From NCBI RefSeq assembly GCF_000718025.1, contig NZ_JODS01000030.1, positions 62,001 to 126,000 of the forward strand: DNA of 64,000 bases, written 5' to 3'. Of this stretch, positions 24,304 through 33,207 are shown one piece after another. The DNA is from Kitasatospora purpeofusca. GTDB taxonomy: Bacteria > Actinomycetota > Actinomycetes > Streptomycetales > Streptomycetaceae. The notes beneath the pieces are model-generated. The model had not been told where the DNA came from. It saw only the letters and a program-made list of their open reading frames with translations, and searched no databases. The stretch's first letter is position 1, and every line of letters begins with the position of its first letter. Both the position numbers and the translations under genes were made by a program.

Positions 24304-26055
24304 ATGGCCGCCATGCGCGCCCGCCTCCCCGTCGCAGCCGCCGCGCTGCTGCTCGCCCTCGGTGCCACCTCCGGCTGCCTCGGCGGCCCCGGTCCGGCCC
24401 GCACCGCCCGGACCCCCGACCCCGCGCCGCCCGCGCCCGCCGCCGTCACCGGCGACGTCCGCCCGGCCGACCGGGCCGCCGTCCGCGACGGCGGCGCCCT
24501 GCGCTGGGCCGTCGACGCCGTACCGGCCACCCTGAACGTCTACCAGCCCGCCGCCACCGCCGACTCCGCGCTGCTGGCGCACGCCCTCTACCCGGCGCTG
24601 TTCCGGCCGGACGCGCACGGCGAGTGGACCCCCGACGAGGACTACCTGACCGCCGCCGAGGCCACCCCGCCCGGACAGCTGCCCCAGGTGGTCACCTACC
24701 ACCTCGCCCCGCGCGCCGTCTGGAGCGACGGCACCCCGATCTCCGCCGCCGACTTCGTCGCCCAGCGGGCCGCGCTCTCCGGCCTGGACCCCGCCTACCG
24801 CGCCGTCCGGCCCGCCGGGTACGAGGCCATCGACTCGATCGTCCAGGGCGCCGACCCGCACGAGGTCAAGGTCACCTTCCGGCAGCCCTACGGCGAGTGG
24901 CGCGCCCTGTTCGGCCCGCTCTACCCCGCCGCCGAGACCGCCACCGCCGCCGCCTTCGGCCGCCCGCTGCCGGGCGGCACCGCCCACCCGACGGCCGGCC
25001 CCTTCCTGGTGTCCGGCTACGACCCGGCCGCCGGCCGGGCCACCCTGGTCCGCAACCCGCACTGGTGGGGCGAGCCGGCCAAGGCCGACCGGATCGACTT
25101 CCTGGCCACCCCCGCCGAACGGCGCGGCGCCGAGCTGGCCGAGGGCAGGCTGGACCTCGCCCCGCTGACCACCGCCGTCGACCACGCCGACGGAGACGCC
25201 GCCGAGGCGGTCCGCCGCGCCGCGGCCCTGCCCGGCACCGCCCTGCACCGGGCCGCCGGGACCGGCCTCACCCAGCTGACCCTCAACGCCGCCCGCGAAC
25301 CGCTCACCGACCCGGCGCTGCGCCGCGCCCTGGCCCGCGCCGTCGACCGGCGGCACGCAGCCGAGGCCGCGCTCACCCCGCTCGGCCTGCCCGCCGCACC
25401 CCTCGGCCACCACCTGCTGACCGGTGACCAGGCCGGCTACCGGGACAACGCCGACGCGCTGGGCACCGCCGACCCCGGGCGGATGCTGGACGCGGCGGGC
25501 TGGCGGCGGCCCGCCGACGGCGGCACCCGGGCCAGGGACGGCCGTCCGCTGACCCTGAGCCTGCTGGTCCCGGCCGGCTCGGCGACCCTCCGGCGGGCGG
25601 CCGACGCGGTGGCGGCCGACCTCGGCACGGCCGGGGCGGCCGTCCGGGTGGCCGAGGCCCCGCCGGACGCCTTCGTCCGCGACCACCTGGCCACCGGGGA
25701 CTTCGATCTCGCCCTGTTCTCCTGGCCGGCCGGCCCCGGCCCGGCCGGCGAGCAGCGGCCCGTCTACGCCAAGCCCCGGCCCGGCCCGGACGGCACCCCG
25801 GTGCCCGGCAGCAACTACGCCAGGGCCGGCACGGAGGAGATCGACCGCCTCTTCGACCGCGCCGCCGCCGAGCCCGACCCGGCCGCCCGCCGGGCCCTGC
25901 TCCAGGAGACCGATGTGCGGATCTGGCAGCTCGGCCACTCGGTGCCGCTGTTCCAGCGCCCCGAACTGGTGGCCGTCCGCGAGGGCCTCACCGGCGCCGG
26001 AGTCTGGGGCTTCACCCACCCGCAGCTGCGGGACATCGGCTGGTCGGCGGGCTAA
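24304..26055 (+). CDS. Orphan peptide-type ABC substrate-binding lipoprotein
   Basis: A protein of about 583 residues of the SBP_bac_5 (OppA/DppA) family. It has a lipoprotein signal, with the lipobox ATSGC placing the lipid-bearing Cys at residue 25, then an Ala/Pro-rich linker. The family-defining pattern is present: GGALRWAVDAVPATLNVYQP near the start, VTYHLAPRAVWSDGTPISAADFVA, and LRRALARAVDRRHAAEA in the middle. No permease or ATPase genes adjoin it on this strand, so it may feed the peptide importers downstream. The start could be ATG 24304 or 24313; neither has a clear ribosome site. Its TAA overlaps the stop of the convergent gene. Confidence 0.88.
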   Translation: MAAMRARLPVAAAALLLALGATSGCLGGPGPARTARTPDPAPPAPAAVTGDVRPADRAAVRDGGALRWAVDAVPATLNVYQPAATADSALLAHALYPALFRPDAHGEWTPDEDYLTAAEATPPGQLPQVVTYHLAPRAVWSDGTPISAADFVAQRAALSGLDPAYRAVRPAGYEAIDSIVQGADPHEVKVTFRQPYGEWRALFGPLYPAAETATAAAFGRPLPGGTAHPTAGPFLVSGYDPAAGRATLVRNPHWWGEPAKADRIDFLATPAERRGAELAEGRLDLAPLTTAVDHADGDAAEAVRRAAALPGTALHRAAGTGLTQLTLNAAREPLTDPALRRALARAVDRRHAAEAALTPLGLPAAPLGHHLLTGDQAGYRDNADALGTADPGRMLDAAGWRRPADGGTRARDGRPLTLSLLVPAGSATLRRAADAVAADLGTAGAAVRVAEAPPDAFVRDHLATGDFDLALFSWPAGPGPAGEQRPVYAKPRPGPDGTPVPGSNYARAGTEEIDRLFDRAAAEPDPAARRALLQETDVRIWQLGHSVPLFQRPELVAVREGLTGAGVWGFTHPQLRDIGWSAG

Positions 26056-27197
26056 GGGGCCTCGGCCGGCCGGCGGACCTCGACGGGTCGTTCGAGCGCG
26101 TGCTCCAGGGCAGTGATCCGGGTGAGGCCGGGACACTCCCGGCGGGCCCGGTCGAGAGCTCTCCCGGCCTGTTCGGGCCTCCCCGCCGCGATCAGGGCCG
26201 CAGCCAGTGAACAGCCTGCCTGGGCCCGCCAGAACGGGGAGAGGGAGGCGTCGACCGCGAGGCGGCGGGCCGCACGGACGGCCGTCTCCGGATCGCCGTT
26301 GAAGCGGGCGAGGTCGGCAGCCGGCACCAGGGACCGGAGCTTGGCCCGGTCGTCGTCACCGAAGACGTCCAGGGCCGGTGCCAGCAGTGCCCCAGCCCTG
26401 GACCGGGGCAGTTCTCCGCTGTCGCTGCGGCAGACGGTCAGCATCGCGCTGACGACGTGCGCCTGGAGGGCGGAGCAGCCGTGTGCCGATGCCTTCGCGA
26501 CGAGCCGGTCGGCGTCGTCGTGGCGGCCCTCGGCGAGCGCGACCCCGGCAGCGGTGAGGTACTCCTCGCCCGTGGAGAGTCGGCCCAGCGCGGCGCGCGC
26601 CTGCGGGACCAGGCCCCGGTAGAGCAGTCGTTCGGCCGTGATGCCACGCGGTGACCAGAGGTGGGGCTCCAGCGCGCGGGGGCGGAACGGAAGCACGAGG
26701 ACGGCCCACGCGGAGTTGACCGGCGACGCCCCCTGGAGCAGCAGCAGGAGGACGAGGGTGGAGAGCAGGCCGAGCCCGACACCCCGGGCGGCCCCGGTGC
26801 CGGAGACCGCCAGCCAGACCCCCAGCCCGCAGTGCCCGGCGAGCCAGGCGACCGAGCAGACCCACAGCCGGATCCGAGGGGCCCGGACGGGCGTCAGGCC
26901 CCAGGAGATCCGCAGGCCCGTCGTGGGCCGCAGCCCCAGGCAGACCGGGACCCCGGCGACCGTCCCCTGCCACAGCCTCCGCCCGCGCCCGTAGGAGACG
27001 AAGAGCAGCCGCGCTCCACAGAGCCGGTGGGTGAGCAGGCACCAGAGGTCGGAGAGCGGCTCCTGGCCCAGCAGGGTGCCGAGCAGGAATCCCAGAGCGG
27101 TCCACGGCGGGAGGCCGCGGTCGACCATCGCGATCAGGGTGGTGGTGCCGGCGAGGAGGAAGATCCAGGGGAGGGCGAATCGAAGACGGTTGATCAC
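26052..27197 (-). CDS. Unrecognised membrane protein with helical-repeat C-terminus
   Basis: A 381-residue protein I do not recognise. Hydrophobic segments lie at about residues 8-24, 30-45, 108-132 and 135-155. Between the second and third lies a Cys/Arg-rich soluble stretch (DLWCLLTHRLCGARLLFVSYGRGRR). The C-terminal half, from about residue 190, is a series of Ala/Leu/Arg helices that looks like degenerate TPR repeats (AGVALAEGRHDDADRLVAKA, then ALIAAGRPEQAGRALDRARR). Third-position G/C preference is less extreme than in its neighbours. The GTG start at 27197 faces typA. Its TAG stop interlocks with the TAA of the convergent lipoprotein gene. Confidence 0.7.
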   Translation of the reverse strand: MINRLRFALPWIFLLAGTTTLIAMVDRGLPPWTALGFLLGTLLGQEPLSDLWCLLTHRLCGARLLFVSYGRGRRLWQGTVAGVPVCLGLRPTTGLRISWGLTPVRAPRIRLWVCSVAWLAGHCGLGVWLAVSGTGAARGVGLGLLSTLVLLLLLQGASPVNSAWAVLVLPFRPRALEPHLWSPRGITAERLLYRGLVPQARAALGRLSTGEEYLTAAGVALAEGRHDDADRLVAKASAHGCSALQAHVVSAMLTVCRSDSGELPRSRAGALLAPALDVFGDDDRAKLRSLVPAADLARFNGDPETAVRAARRLAVDASLSPFWRAQAGCSLAAALIAAGRPEQAGRALDRARRECPGLTRITALEHALERPVEVRRPAEAP

Positions 27198-27450
27198 GGC
27201 TGAAGCCTGTCCGAGTCCGAACGCGGGGTGAAGGGGAAGTGATCCAGCTGTGATCTTGCTCCCCCGGACGACTCCCGTTTCGGCCGAGCTGGGCGGTTCC
27301 CCGTACGATAGGAGGAAGCCGTGGCATGTCCTGCCCGGCGGGTGGACCGGTAGTAGCAGGCGGAACGGGCGGCGGCGATCAACAGGGATCGCCGGTCGGC
27401 GTCACGCAGCCGGGCGCCGTAACCCACGATTCCGGGAGAATCCGCTCAGC

Positions 27451-29319
27451 ATGCCCACGCGCAATGACATCCGCAACGTTGCCATCGTCGCTCACGTCGA
27501 CCACGGCAAGACCACTCTGGTCGACGCCATGCTGAAGCAGGCCGGCGCCTTCGCCGCCCACCAGCACCTCGATGACCGGATGATGGACTCCAACGATCTG
27601 GAGCGCGAGAAGGGCATCACCATTCTCGCGAAGAACACCGCCGTCAAGTACCACCCCAAGGAGGGTGGCGCGCCGATCACGATCAACATCATCGACACCC
27701 CCGGCCACGCCGACTTCGGTGGTGAGGTCGAGCGCGGCCTGTCGATGGTCGACGCGGTCGTGCTGCTCGTCGACGCCTCCGAGGGCCCGCTGCCGCAGAC
27801 CCGCTTCGTGCTCCGCAAGGCGCTGACGGCCAAGCTGCCGGTCATCCTCTGCATCAACAAGACCGACCGCCCGGACTCCCGGATCGACGAGGTCATCAAC
27901 GAGACCTACGACCTCTTCCTGGACCTCGACGCCACCGAGGACCAGATCGAGTTCCCGATCGTCTACGCCTGTGCGCGTGACGGCGTCGCCTCGATGACCA
28001 AGCCGGAGAACGGCACCGTGCCGGCCGACAGCGACTCGCTGGAGCCGTTCTTCTCGACCATCCTGCAGCACGTGCCGGCCCCGATCTACGACGAGGACGC
28101 CCCGCTCCAGGCGCACGTCACCAACCTGGACGCCGACAACTTCCTCGGCCGCATCGCGCTCTGCCGCGTCGAGCAGGGCGAGCTGCGCAAGGGCCAGCAG
28201 GTCGCGTGGATGAAGCGGGACGGCTCGGTCCAGCAGGTCAAGATCACCGAGCTGCTGATGACCGAGGCGCTCACCCGCAAGCCGGCCGAGGTGGCCGGCC
28301 CCGGCGACATCTGTGCCGTCGCGGGCATCCCGGAGATCATGATCGGCGAGACCCTGGCCGACCTGGAGAACCCGGTCGCGCTGCCGCTCATCACGGTGGA
28401 CGAGCCGGCCATCTCGATGGTCATCGGCACCAACACCTCGCCGCTGGTCGGCAAGGGCGGCAAGGGCCACAAGGTCACCGCCCGCATGGTGAAGGACCGC
28501 CTGGACCGCGAGCTGATCGGTAACGTCTCGCTCCGCGTGCTGCCGACCGAGCGTCCGGACGCCTGGGAGGTCCAGGGCCGTGGCGAGCTGGCGCTGGCCA
28601 TCCTGGTCGAGACCATGCGCCGGGAGCTCTTCGAGCTGACCGTCGGCAAGCCGCAGGTCGTCACCAAGGTCATCAACGGCAAGACCCACGAGCCGGTCGA
28701 GCGGATGACCATCGACAGCCCCGAGGAGTACCTCGGCGCCATCACCCAGCTGATGGCGACCCGCAAGGGCCGTATGGAGACCATGACGAACCACGGCTCC
28801 GGCTGGGTCCGCATGGAGTTCATCGTCCCGTCGCGCGGCCTGATCGGCTTCCGGACCCAGTTCCTGACCGACACCCGCGGCACCGGCATCGCGCACAGCA
28901 TCTTCGAGGGCCACGAGCCGTGGTTCGGCGAGCTGCGGATGCGCAACAACGGTTCGCTGGTGGCGGACCGCGCGGGCGTCGTGACGCCGTTCGCGATGAT
29001 GGGCATCCAGGAGCGCGGCACGCTCTTCGTCGAGCCCACCACCGAGGTGTACGAGGGCATGATCGTCGGCGAGAACTCGCGTCAGGACGACATGGACATC
29101 AACATCACCAAGGAGAAGAAGCTCACCAACATGCGTGCCGCTTCCTCCGACACCACCGAGAACCTGGTGCCGCCGCGCAAGCTCTCGCTGGAGCAGTCGC
29201 TGGAGTTCTGCCGCGAGGACGAGTGCATCGAGGTGACCCCGGAGACCGTGCGTATCCGTAAGGTCGTCCTGGACCAGAAGGAGCGCGGGCGTACCGCTTC
29301 GCGCGCCAAGAAGGCCTGA
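27451..29319 (+). CDS. typA: Ribosome-associated translational GTPase TypA/BipA
   Basis: A 622-residue EF-G-like GTPase. The P-loop AHVDHGKTT is at residues 14-22, the switch II DTPGHADFGGEVERGL at about 85-100 and the specificity motif NKTD at about 140. Domains II, III and V follow, with the BipA-specific C-terminal domain containing VPSRGLIGFRTQFLTDTRG. It binds 70S ribosomes and is linked to stress and ribosome assembly. The ATG at 27451 has GGGAG upstream and begins MPTRNDIRNVAIVAHVDHG as in other actinobacteria. The leader is about 140 nt from a possible TACGAT -10 box at 27304-27309. The tail is Lys/Arg-rich. Confidence 0.97.
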   Translation: MPTRNDIRNVAIVAHVDHGKTTLVDAMLKQAGAFAAHQHLDDRMMDSNDLEREKGITILAKNTAVKYHPKEGGAPITINIIDTPGHADFGGEVERGLSMVDAVVLLVDASEGPLPQTRFVLRKALTAKLPVILCINKTDRPDSRIDEVINETYDLFLDLDATEDQIEFPIVYACARDGVASMTKPENGTVPADSDSLEPFFSTILQHVPAPIYDEDAPLQAHVTNLDADNFLGRIALCRVEQGELRKGQQVAWMKRDGSVQQVKITELLMTEALTRKPAEVAGPGDICAVAGIPEIMIGETLADLENPVALPLITVDEPAISMVIGTNTSPLVGKGGKGHKVTARMVKDRLDRELIGNVSLRVLPTERPDAWEVQGRGELALAILVETMRRELFELTVGKPQVVTKVINGKTHEPVERMTIDSPEEYLGAITQLMATRKGRMETMTNHGSGWVRMEFIVPSRGLIGFRTQFLTDTRGTGIAHSIFEGHEPWFGELRMRNNGSLVADRAGVVTPFAMMGIQERGTLFVEPTTEVYEGMIVGENSRQDDMDINITKEKKLTNMRAASSDTTENLVPPRKLSLEQSLEFCREDECIEVTPETVRIRKVVLDQKERGRTASRAKKA

Positions 29320-29338
29320 TTCCGGCCTTCTGAGCTTC

Positions 29339-29400
29339 TCCGGCCGTGCTTCGGCCGGAAACCGTCGCCCCCCTTTCCGATGGAGAGGGGGGCGAACTTT
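29339..29400 (+). terminator. Double stem-loop terminator after typA
   Basis: A first hairpin pairs 29339-29346 with 29352-29359. A second G/C-rich hairpin pairs 29366-29374 with 29386-29394 and is followed by a run of T, making a classical intrinsic terminator. Confidence 0.85.
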
Positions 29401-29478
29401 TTCAACAACTCGACGGTGCCGGCGCAGGTATAAACCGAATAGCGCTTACCACGTCAAGGTGTCCGCTGAGCGAACGTG

Positions 29479-29503
29479 ACAGTCCGTCATTCATGACGAC
29501 TGT
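29479..29503. promoter_or_regulatory. Inverted repeat upstream of peptide operon 1
   Basis: The arms acagtc-gtcat and atgac-gactgt pair over 11 bp with one bulged C and a 2-nt centre. It is a candidate operator; the binding protein is unknown. Confidence 0.5.
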
Positions 29504-29599
29504 CCGTTTGATGCCTGTCTGAGTATGTCTCTTATGTCCGATTTTCGAAACTTACCGACCGTTCATGTGACCTAATTGAGATCGGCAGTGGTCACTTTC

Positions 29600-29616
29600 G
29601 TGTCCATGGGTGACAC
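29600..29616. promoter_or_regulatory. Small dyad upstream of peptide operon 1
   Basis: A 5-bp inverted repeat, gtgtc and gacac, with a 7-bp spacer overlaps a second offset gtcac/gtgac dyad. This is weak evidence for a regulator site. Confidence 0.3.
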
Positions 29617-29760
29617 ATAGTGGGTGCAGTCAGGCTCGGGTCAAGGGTTAACGCGCAGGGGTGCGCGCCGAAACCACGAGCGCGGACGGCACAGCGGAGC
29701 GGTGACAACCGGCCGCGGTGCTCTCCTCGTTGGAAAGTCGAATTCAGGAGGCATCCCCCC

Positions 29761-31219
29761 ATGCGTGGTGCAACCCAGACCAAGTGGCTCGTGGCAGCGA
29801 CCGCGATCGCTCTCGCGGCGACCGCCTGCAGCACCAGCTCGAAGAGCACCGACAAGGCTGCCTCCGGCGGCGGCACCATCGCCGTCCAGCTCGGTGAGCC
29901 GCAGCACGGTCTGATCCCGCAGAACACCGCGGAGTCCGAGGGTGCCGAGGTGCTCGGCGCACTGTTCGCCGGCCTGATCGAGTACGACACCAAGACCAAC
30001 GAGCCGAAGCTCCGCGTCGCCGAGTCGATCGAGTCTCCCGACAGCAAGCTGTGGACGATCAAGCTGAAGGACGGCTACACCTTCCACAACGGTGAGAAGG
30101 TCACCGCGCAGTCCTTCGTCGACGCGTGGAACTGGGGCGCCAACCAGGACCAACGCGTTCTACCCGCTGCCGAAGGCCTTCTTCCAGGACAAGAAGACCT
30201 TCGAAGAGGCCCCCATCGGCAACGGCCCGTTCCAGATGGACGGCAAGTGGGAGCACAACCAGCAGATCAAGGTCAAGCGCTACGACAACTTCCCGGCCTC
30301 TGACGGCAAGGCGAAGCTGCAGGGCGTCACCTTCAAGATCTACGACAAGCTGGAGACGGCGTACAACGACCTGCGCGCCGACAACATCCAGGCGACCGAC
30401 AAGCTCCCGATCTCGGCCATGGGCACGGTCAAGGGCGAGTTCGGCGACCGCTACATCTACAAGCCGGAGTCCGGCGTCGGCTACATCGGCTTCCCGATCG
30501 CCACCAACCCGGCGACCTACGGCAAGCCGGAGGTCCGCAAGGCGATCTCGATGGCGATCGACCGCGAGGCGATCACCAAGACGATCTTCTCGGGCACCCG
30601 CGTCCCGGCCGACGACTTCGTCAACCCGCTGATCCCGGGCTACCGCAAGGGCGCCATGGGCGACGCGGCGAAGTACGACCCGACCAAGGCCAAGGCGCTC
30701 TGGGACTCCGTCGGTGGCGTCCCGAACAACACCATCGAGCTGGGTTACAACGCCGATGGTGGCCACAAGGAGTGGATCGAGGCCGTCGCCAACCAGCTGA
30801 AGAAGAACCTGGGCGTCGAGGTCACCACCAAGCCGTTCGAGAAGTTCGGCAAGATCCTGGACGCGCTGGGCGCCAAGCAGTACTCCGGTGCCTTCCGCAT
30901 GGCGTGGTCGATGGACTACCCGTCGATCGAGAACTACGAGCGTCCGATCTTCTCGAAGGTCGCGATCGAGAACGGCTCGAACTACGGCGGCTACGTCAAC
31001 GAGAAGTTCGAGGCGCTGCTGGACCAGGCCGACCAGGCGAAGAGCCCGGAGGAGGGCCTGAAGCTGTACCAGCAGGCCGATGACGTCCTCATCGAGGACC
31101 TGCCGTACATCCCGGTCTACACCTACATGTCGTCCGCGGCGTACAGCAAGAAGATCAAGAACTTCGACACCGACGCCCAGGGTCGTATGAACCTGGACGA
31201 GGTCGAGCTCGCCGGCTGA
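29761..31219 (+). pseudogene. Peptide-binding lipoprotein 1, frame broken by an internal gap
   Basis: An OppA/DppA-type substrate-binding lipoprotein. The signal ends in a TAC lipobox with Cys23, and the N-terminal domain reads correctly to WNWGANQD at 30150. The frame then jumps: the rest (AFYPLPKAFFQDKKTFEEAPIGNGPFQMDG to the DLPYIPVYTYMSSAAY end) continues in another frame. Compared with the intact copy 2, about 60 residues (roughly 180-200 bp) are missing. The break lies exactly at the end of a 99-bp stretch (30052-30150) identical to 41463-41561 in binding protein 3, which is broken at the same place. This points to repeat collapse in assembly; the real gene is probably intact. First gene of operon 1. 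Confidence 0.88.
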
Positions 31220-31241
31220 TCCGGTTAATCAGACGAACGGG

Positions 31242-31278
31242 GGCGGGCGGACCGGACTACAGTCCGGGTCCTCCCGCC
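31242..31278 (+). terminator. Intercistronic hairpin, operon 1
   Basis: An imperfect 16-bp stem with one bulge and one mismatch lies between the lipoprotein stop and the permease start. Operons 2 and 3 have hairpins at the same place. It probably attenuates or stabilises the lipoprotein message rather than ending the operon. Confidence 0.65.
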
Positions 31279-31309
31279 TCCCTTCCTTGTCCGAAAGTGT
31301 GGAGGTCTG

Positions 31310-32254
31310 ATGGGCCGCTATGTGATCCGCCGACTGATACAGGCGATCCCTGTTCTGATCGGTGCGACGTTCCTGATCTACTGGCTGTGCTTCAGCCTGC
31401 CTGGTGACCCGGTACAGGCGTTGGCCGGCGAGAAGAAGGCCGACCCGATCGTGGCGGAGATGATCCGCCAGAAGTACCACCTGAACGACCCGTTCCTGCT
31501 CCAGTACTGGAACTACATCACGGGCGTCTTCCAGGGGAACCTGGGTGAGAGCCTGACCGGTCGCCAGGTGAGCGACATGATCAGCGAGGCGTTCCCGTTC
31601 ACCGTCAACCTCGCCATCGTGGCTTTTGTCATCGAGGCGATCATCGGTGTGCTGGCGGGCGTCATGGCGGCCCTGCGCAAGGGCAAGTTCCTGGACCAGC
31701 TGGTCCTCATCAGCACGCTGTTCGTGATCTCGATCCCGGTCTTCGTCACCGGCTTCGTGCTCCAGCTCGTCCTCGGCGTCAAGTTGAAGAACGACTACGG
31801 CATCGAGATCTTCTCCGTCTCGTTCAATGAGGAAGACGGGCTGCGGGGCTACCTGCTGCCGGCCTTCGTGCTGGCCTCGACCTCACTCGCGTACGTCGCC
31901 CGACTGACCCGCACCAGCCTGATGGAGACCATGCGCGCGGACTACGTCCGCACCGCGGTCGCCAAGGGTCTGAAGAAGCGCCGGGTCATCGGTCGGCACG
32001 CCCTGCGCAACGCCCTGATCCCGATCGTCACCTTCCTCGGTGCCGACCTCGGCGGTCTGATGGGCGGCGCGGTCATCACCGAGAAGATCTTCAACATTCA
32101 CGGCATCGGCGGTCTGCTCGCCCAGGCCGTGTACCAGAAGCAGGGCACCATCATCGTCGGCGTCGTCACGCTGCTGGTGATGATCTACCTGATCACCACC
32201 CTGCTCGTGGACATGCTGTACGCCGTGCTCGACCCGAGGATCCGCTATGAGTGA
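31310..32254 (+). CDS. Peptide ABC transporter permease (DppB type), operon 1
   Basis: A 314-residue inner-membrane permease of the DppB/OppB family with six predicted transmembrane helices. It starts with the characteristic MGRYVIRRLIQAIPVLIGATFLIY. The large periplasm-facing loop carries the GEKKADPIV to TGRQVSDM region, and the EAA motif that contacts the ATPases reads RADYVRTAVAKGLKKRRVIGRHALRNALIPI by position. It ends in YAVLDPRIRYE. The downstream permease start overlaps its stop by 8 nt, so translation is coupled. Very similar to the operon 3 permease (42731-43675). Confidence 0.95.
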   Translation: MGRYVIRRLIQAIPVLIGATFLIYWLCFSLPGDPVQALAGEKKADPIVAEMIRQKYHLNDPFLLQYWNYITGVFQGNLGESLTGRQVSDMISEAFPFTVNLAIVAFVIEAIIGVLAGVMAALRKGKFLDQLVLISTLFVISIPVFVTGFVLQLVLGVKLKNDYGIEIFSVSFNEEDGLRGYLLPAFVLASTSLAYVARLTRTSLMETMRADYVRTAVAKGLKKRRVIGRHALRNALIPIVTFLGADLGGLMGGAVITEKIFNIHGIGGLLAQAVYQKQGTIIVGVVTLLVMIYLITTLLVDMLYAVLDPRIRYE

Positions 32255-33188
32255 CACGATCACCAAGGGTGCCGAGGCCCCCTCCGGGGACAACACCCCC
32301 AAGGTCTCGACGGAGAAGAAGCAGAAGCCGGAGCGCGTCGCCAGCCTCTGGTCGGACGCTCTGCGCGACCTGCGCCGCAACCCGATCTTCATCATCGGTG
32401 CCGCGCTGGTGTCGTTCCTGATCATCCTGGCCGTCGTGCCGGGCTGGTTCACGGACGGGAGCCCGTTCGACAACAACGCGTGCGACCTGGCCGACTCGCT
32501 GAAGCGCCCGAGCGCCGAGCACTGGTTCGGCTTCGACGTCCAGGGCTGCGACATCTACACCCGCACGGTGTGGGGTGCCCGCAACTCGATCATCGTCGGT
32601 GTCCTGACGACCTCGATGGTCACCCTGGTCGGTGCCCTCCTCGGCCTGCTGGCCGGCTGGAAGGGCGGGATCGTCGACTCGATCCTGTCCCGCTTCACCG
32701 AGATCTTCTTCTCGATCCCGCTGCTGCTCGGCGGCATGCTGATCATGTCGATGCTCGGCAAGGGCAACGCCTGGACCGTCTCGGTCGTCATGACCGTGCT
32801 CGGCTGGCCGCAGATCTTCCGCATCATGCGCGCCTCGGTGCTGGCCAACAAGAACAACGACTACGTGATGGCCGCCCGCGCCCTCGGCGCCGGCGCCGGC
32901 CGGATCACCTTCCGGCACATCCTGCCGAACGCCATCGCGCCGGTGATCGTCGTGTCCGCGATCTCGCTGGGTGTCTACATCGGCGCCGAGGCCGCCCTGT
33001 CCTACCTGGGCATCGGCGTCCAACCCCCGGAGATCTCCTGGGGCCTGATGATCAGTGACGCGTCGGTCCGCTTCCTCGACGCGCCGCACGTCCTGCTCTT
33101 CCCGTCGGCCGTACTGAGCGTCACCGTACTGGCCTTCATCATGCTCGGCGACGCGGTCCGCGACGCCCTCGACCCGAAGCTCCGCTGA
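32247..33188 (+). CDS. Peptide ABC transporter permease (DppC type), operon 1
   Basis: A 313-residue permease of the DppC/OppC family. A charged cytoplasmic N-terminus of about 35 residues carries ERVASLWSDALRDLRRNPIF, the usual OppC_N motif, before the first helix. The exported loop has an unusual Cys pair (NNACDLADS and VQGCDIYTR) that also occurs in operon 3 but not in operon 2, and could form a disulfide. The EAA loop is YVMAARALGAGAGRITFRHILPNAIAPV by position. It ends in RDALDPKLR. It pairs with the DppB protein to form the membrane channel. Confidence 0.95.
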   Translation: MSDTITKGAEAPSGDNTPKVSTEKKQKPERVASLWSDALRDLRRNPIFIIGAALVSFLIILAVVPGWFTDGSPFDNNACDLADSLKRPSAEHWFGFDVQGCDIYTRTVWGARNSIIVGVLTTSMVTLVGALLGLLAGWKGGIVDSILSRFTEIFFSIPLLLGGMLIMSMLGKGNAWTVSVVMTVLGWPQIFRIMRASVLANKNNDYVMAARALGAGAGRITFRHILPNAIAPVIVVSAISLGVYIGAEAALSYLGIGVQPPEISWGLMISDASVRFLDAPHVLLFPSAVLSVTVLAFIMLGDAVRDALDPKLR

Positions 33189-33207
33189 GAGAAGAGGTGA
33201 CGACCCG

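Larger units (their letters stand above)
29401..29760 (+). other. AT-richer leader region of peptide operon 1
   Basis: This 360-bp gap has no credible gene. Its A+T content is clearly above that of its surroundings between about 29405 and 29620. It holds two dyads (29479-29503 and 29600-29616) and ends in a good AGGAGG ribosome site before the lipoprotein ATG at 29761. It is therefore the promoter and regulatory region of the first peptide transporter operon. Confidence 0.7.

Noticed and set aside
18564..24530. A 1988-codon open frame on the reverse strand
   Set aside because: It is the antisense shadow of the two phosphatase genes and the following lipoprotein. In very G+C-rich DNA such frames stay open; its translation is low-complexity Gly/Ala/Arg/Leu without domains.
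29761..31219. Programmed ribosomal frameshifting in lipoproteins 1 and 3
   Set aside because: About 60 conserved codons are missing as well as the frame change, and there is no slippery sequence at the junction. A gap, not recoding, explains it.
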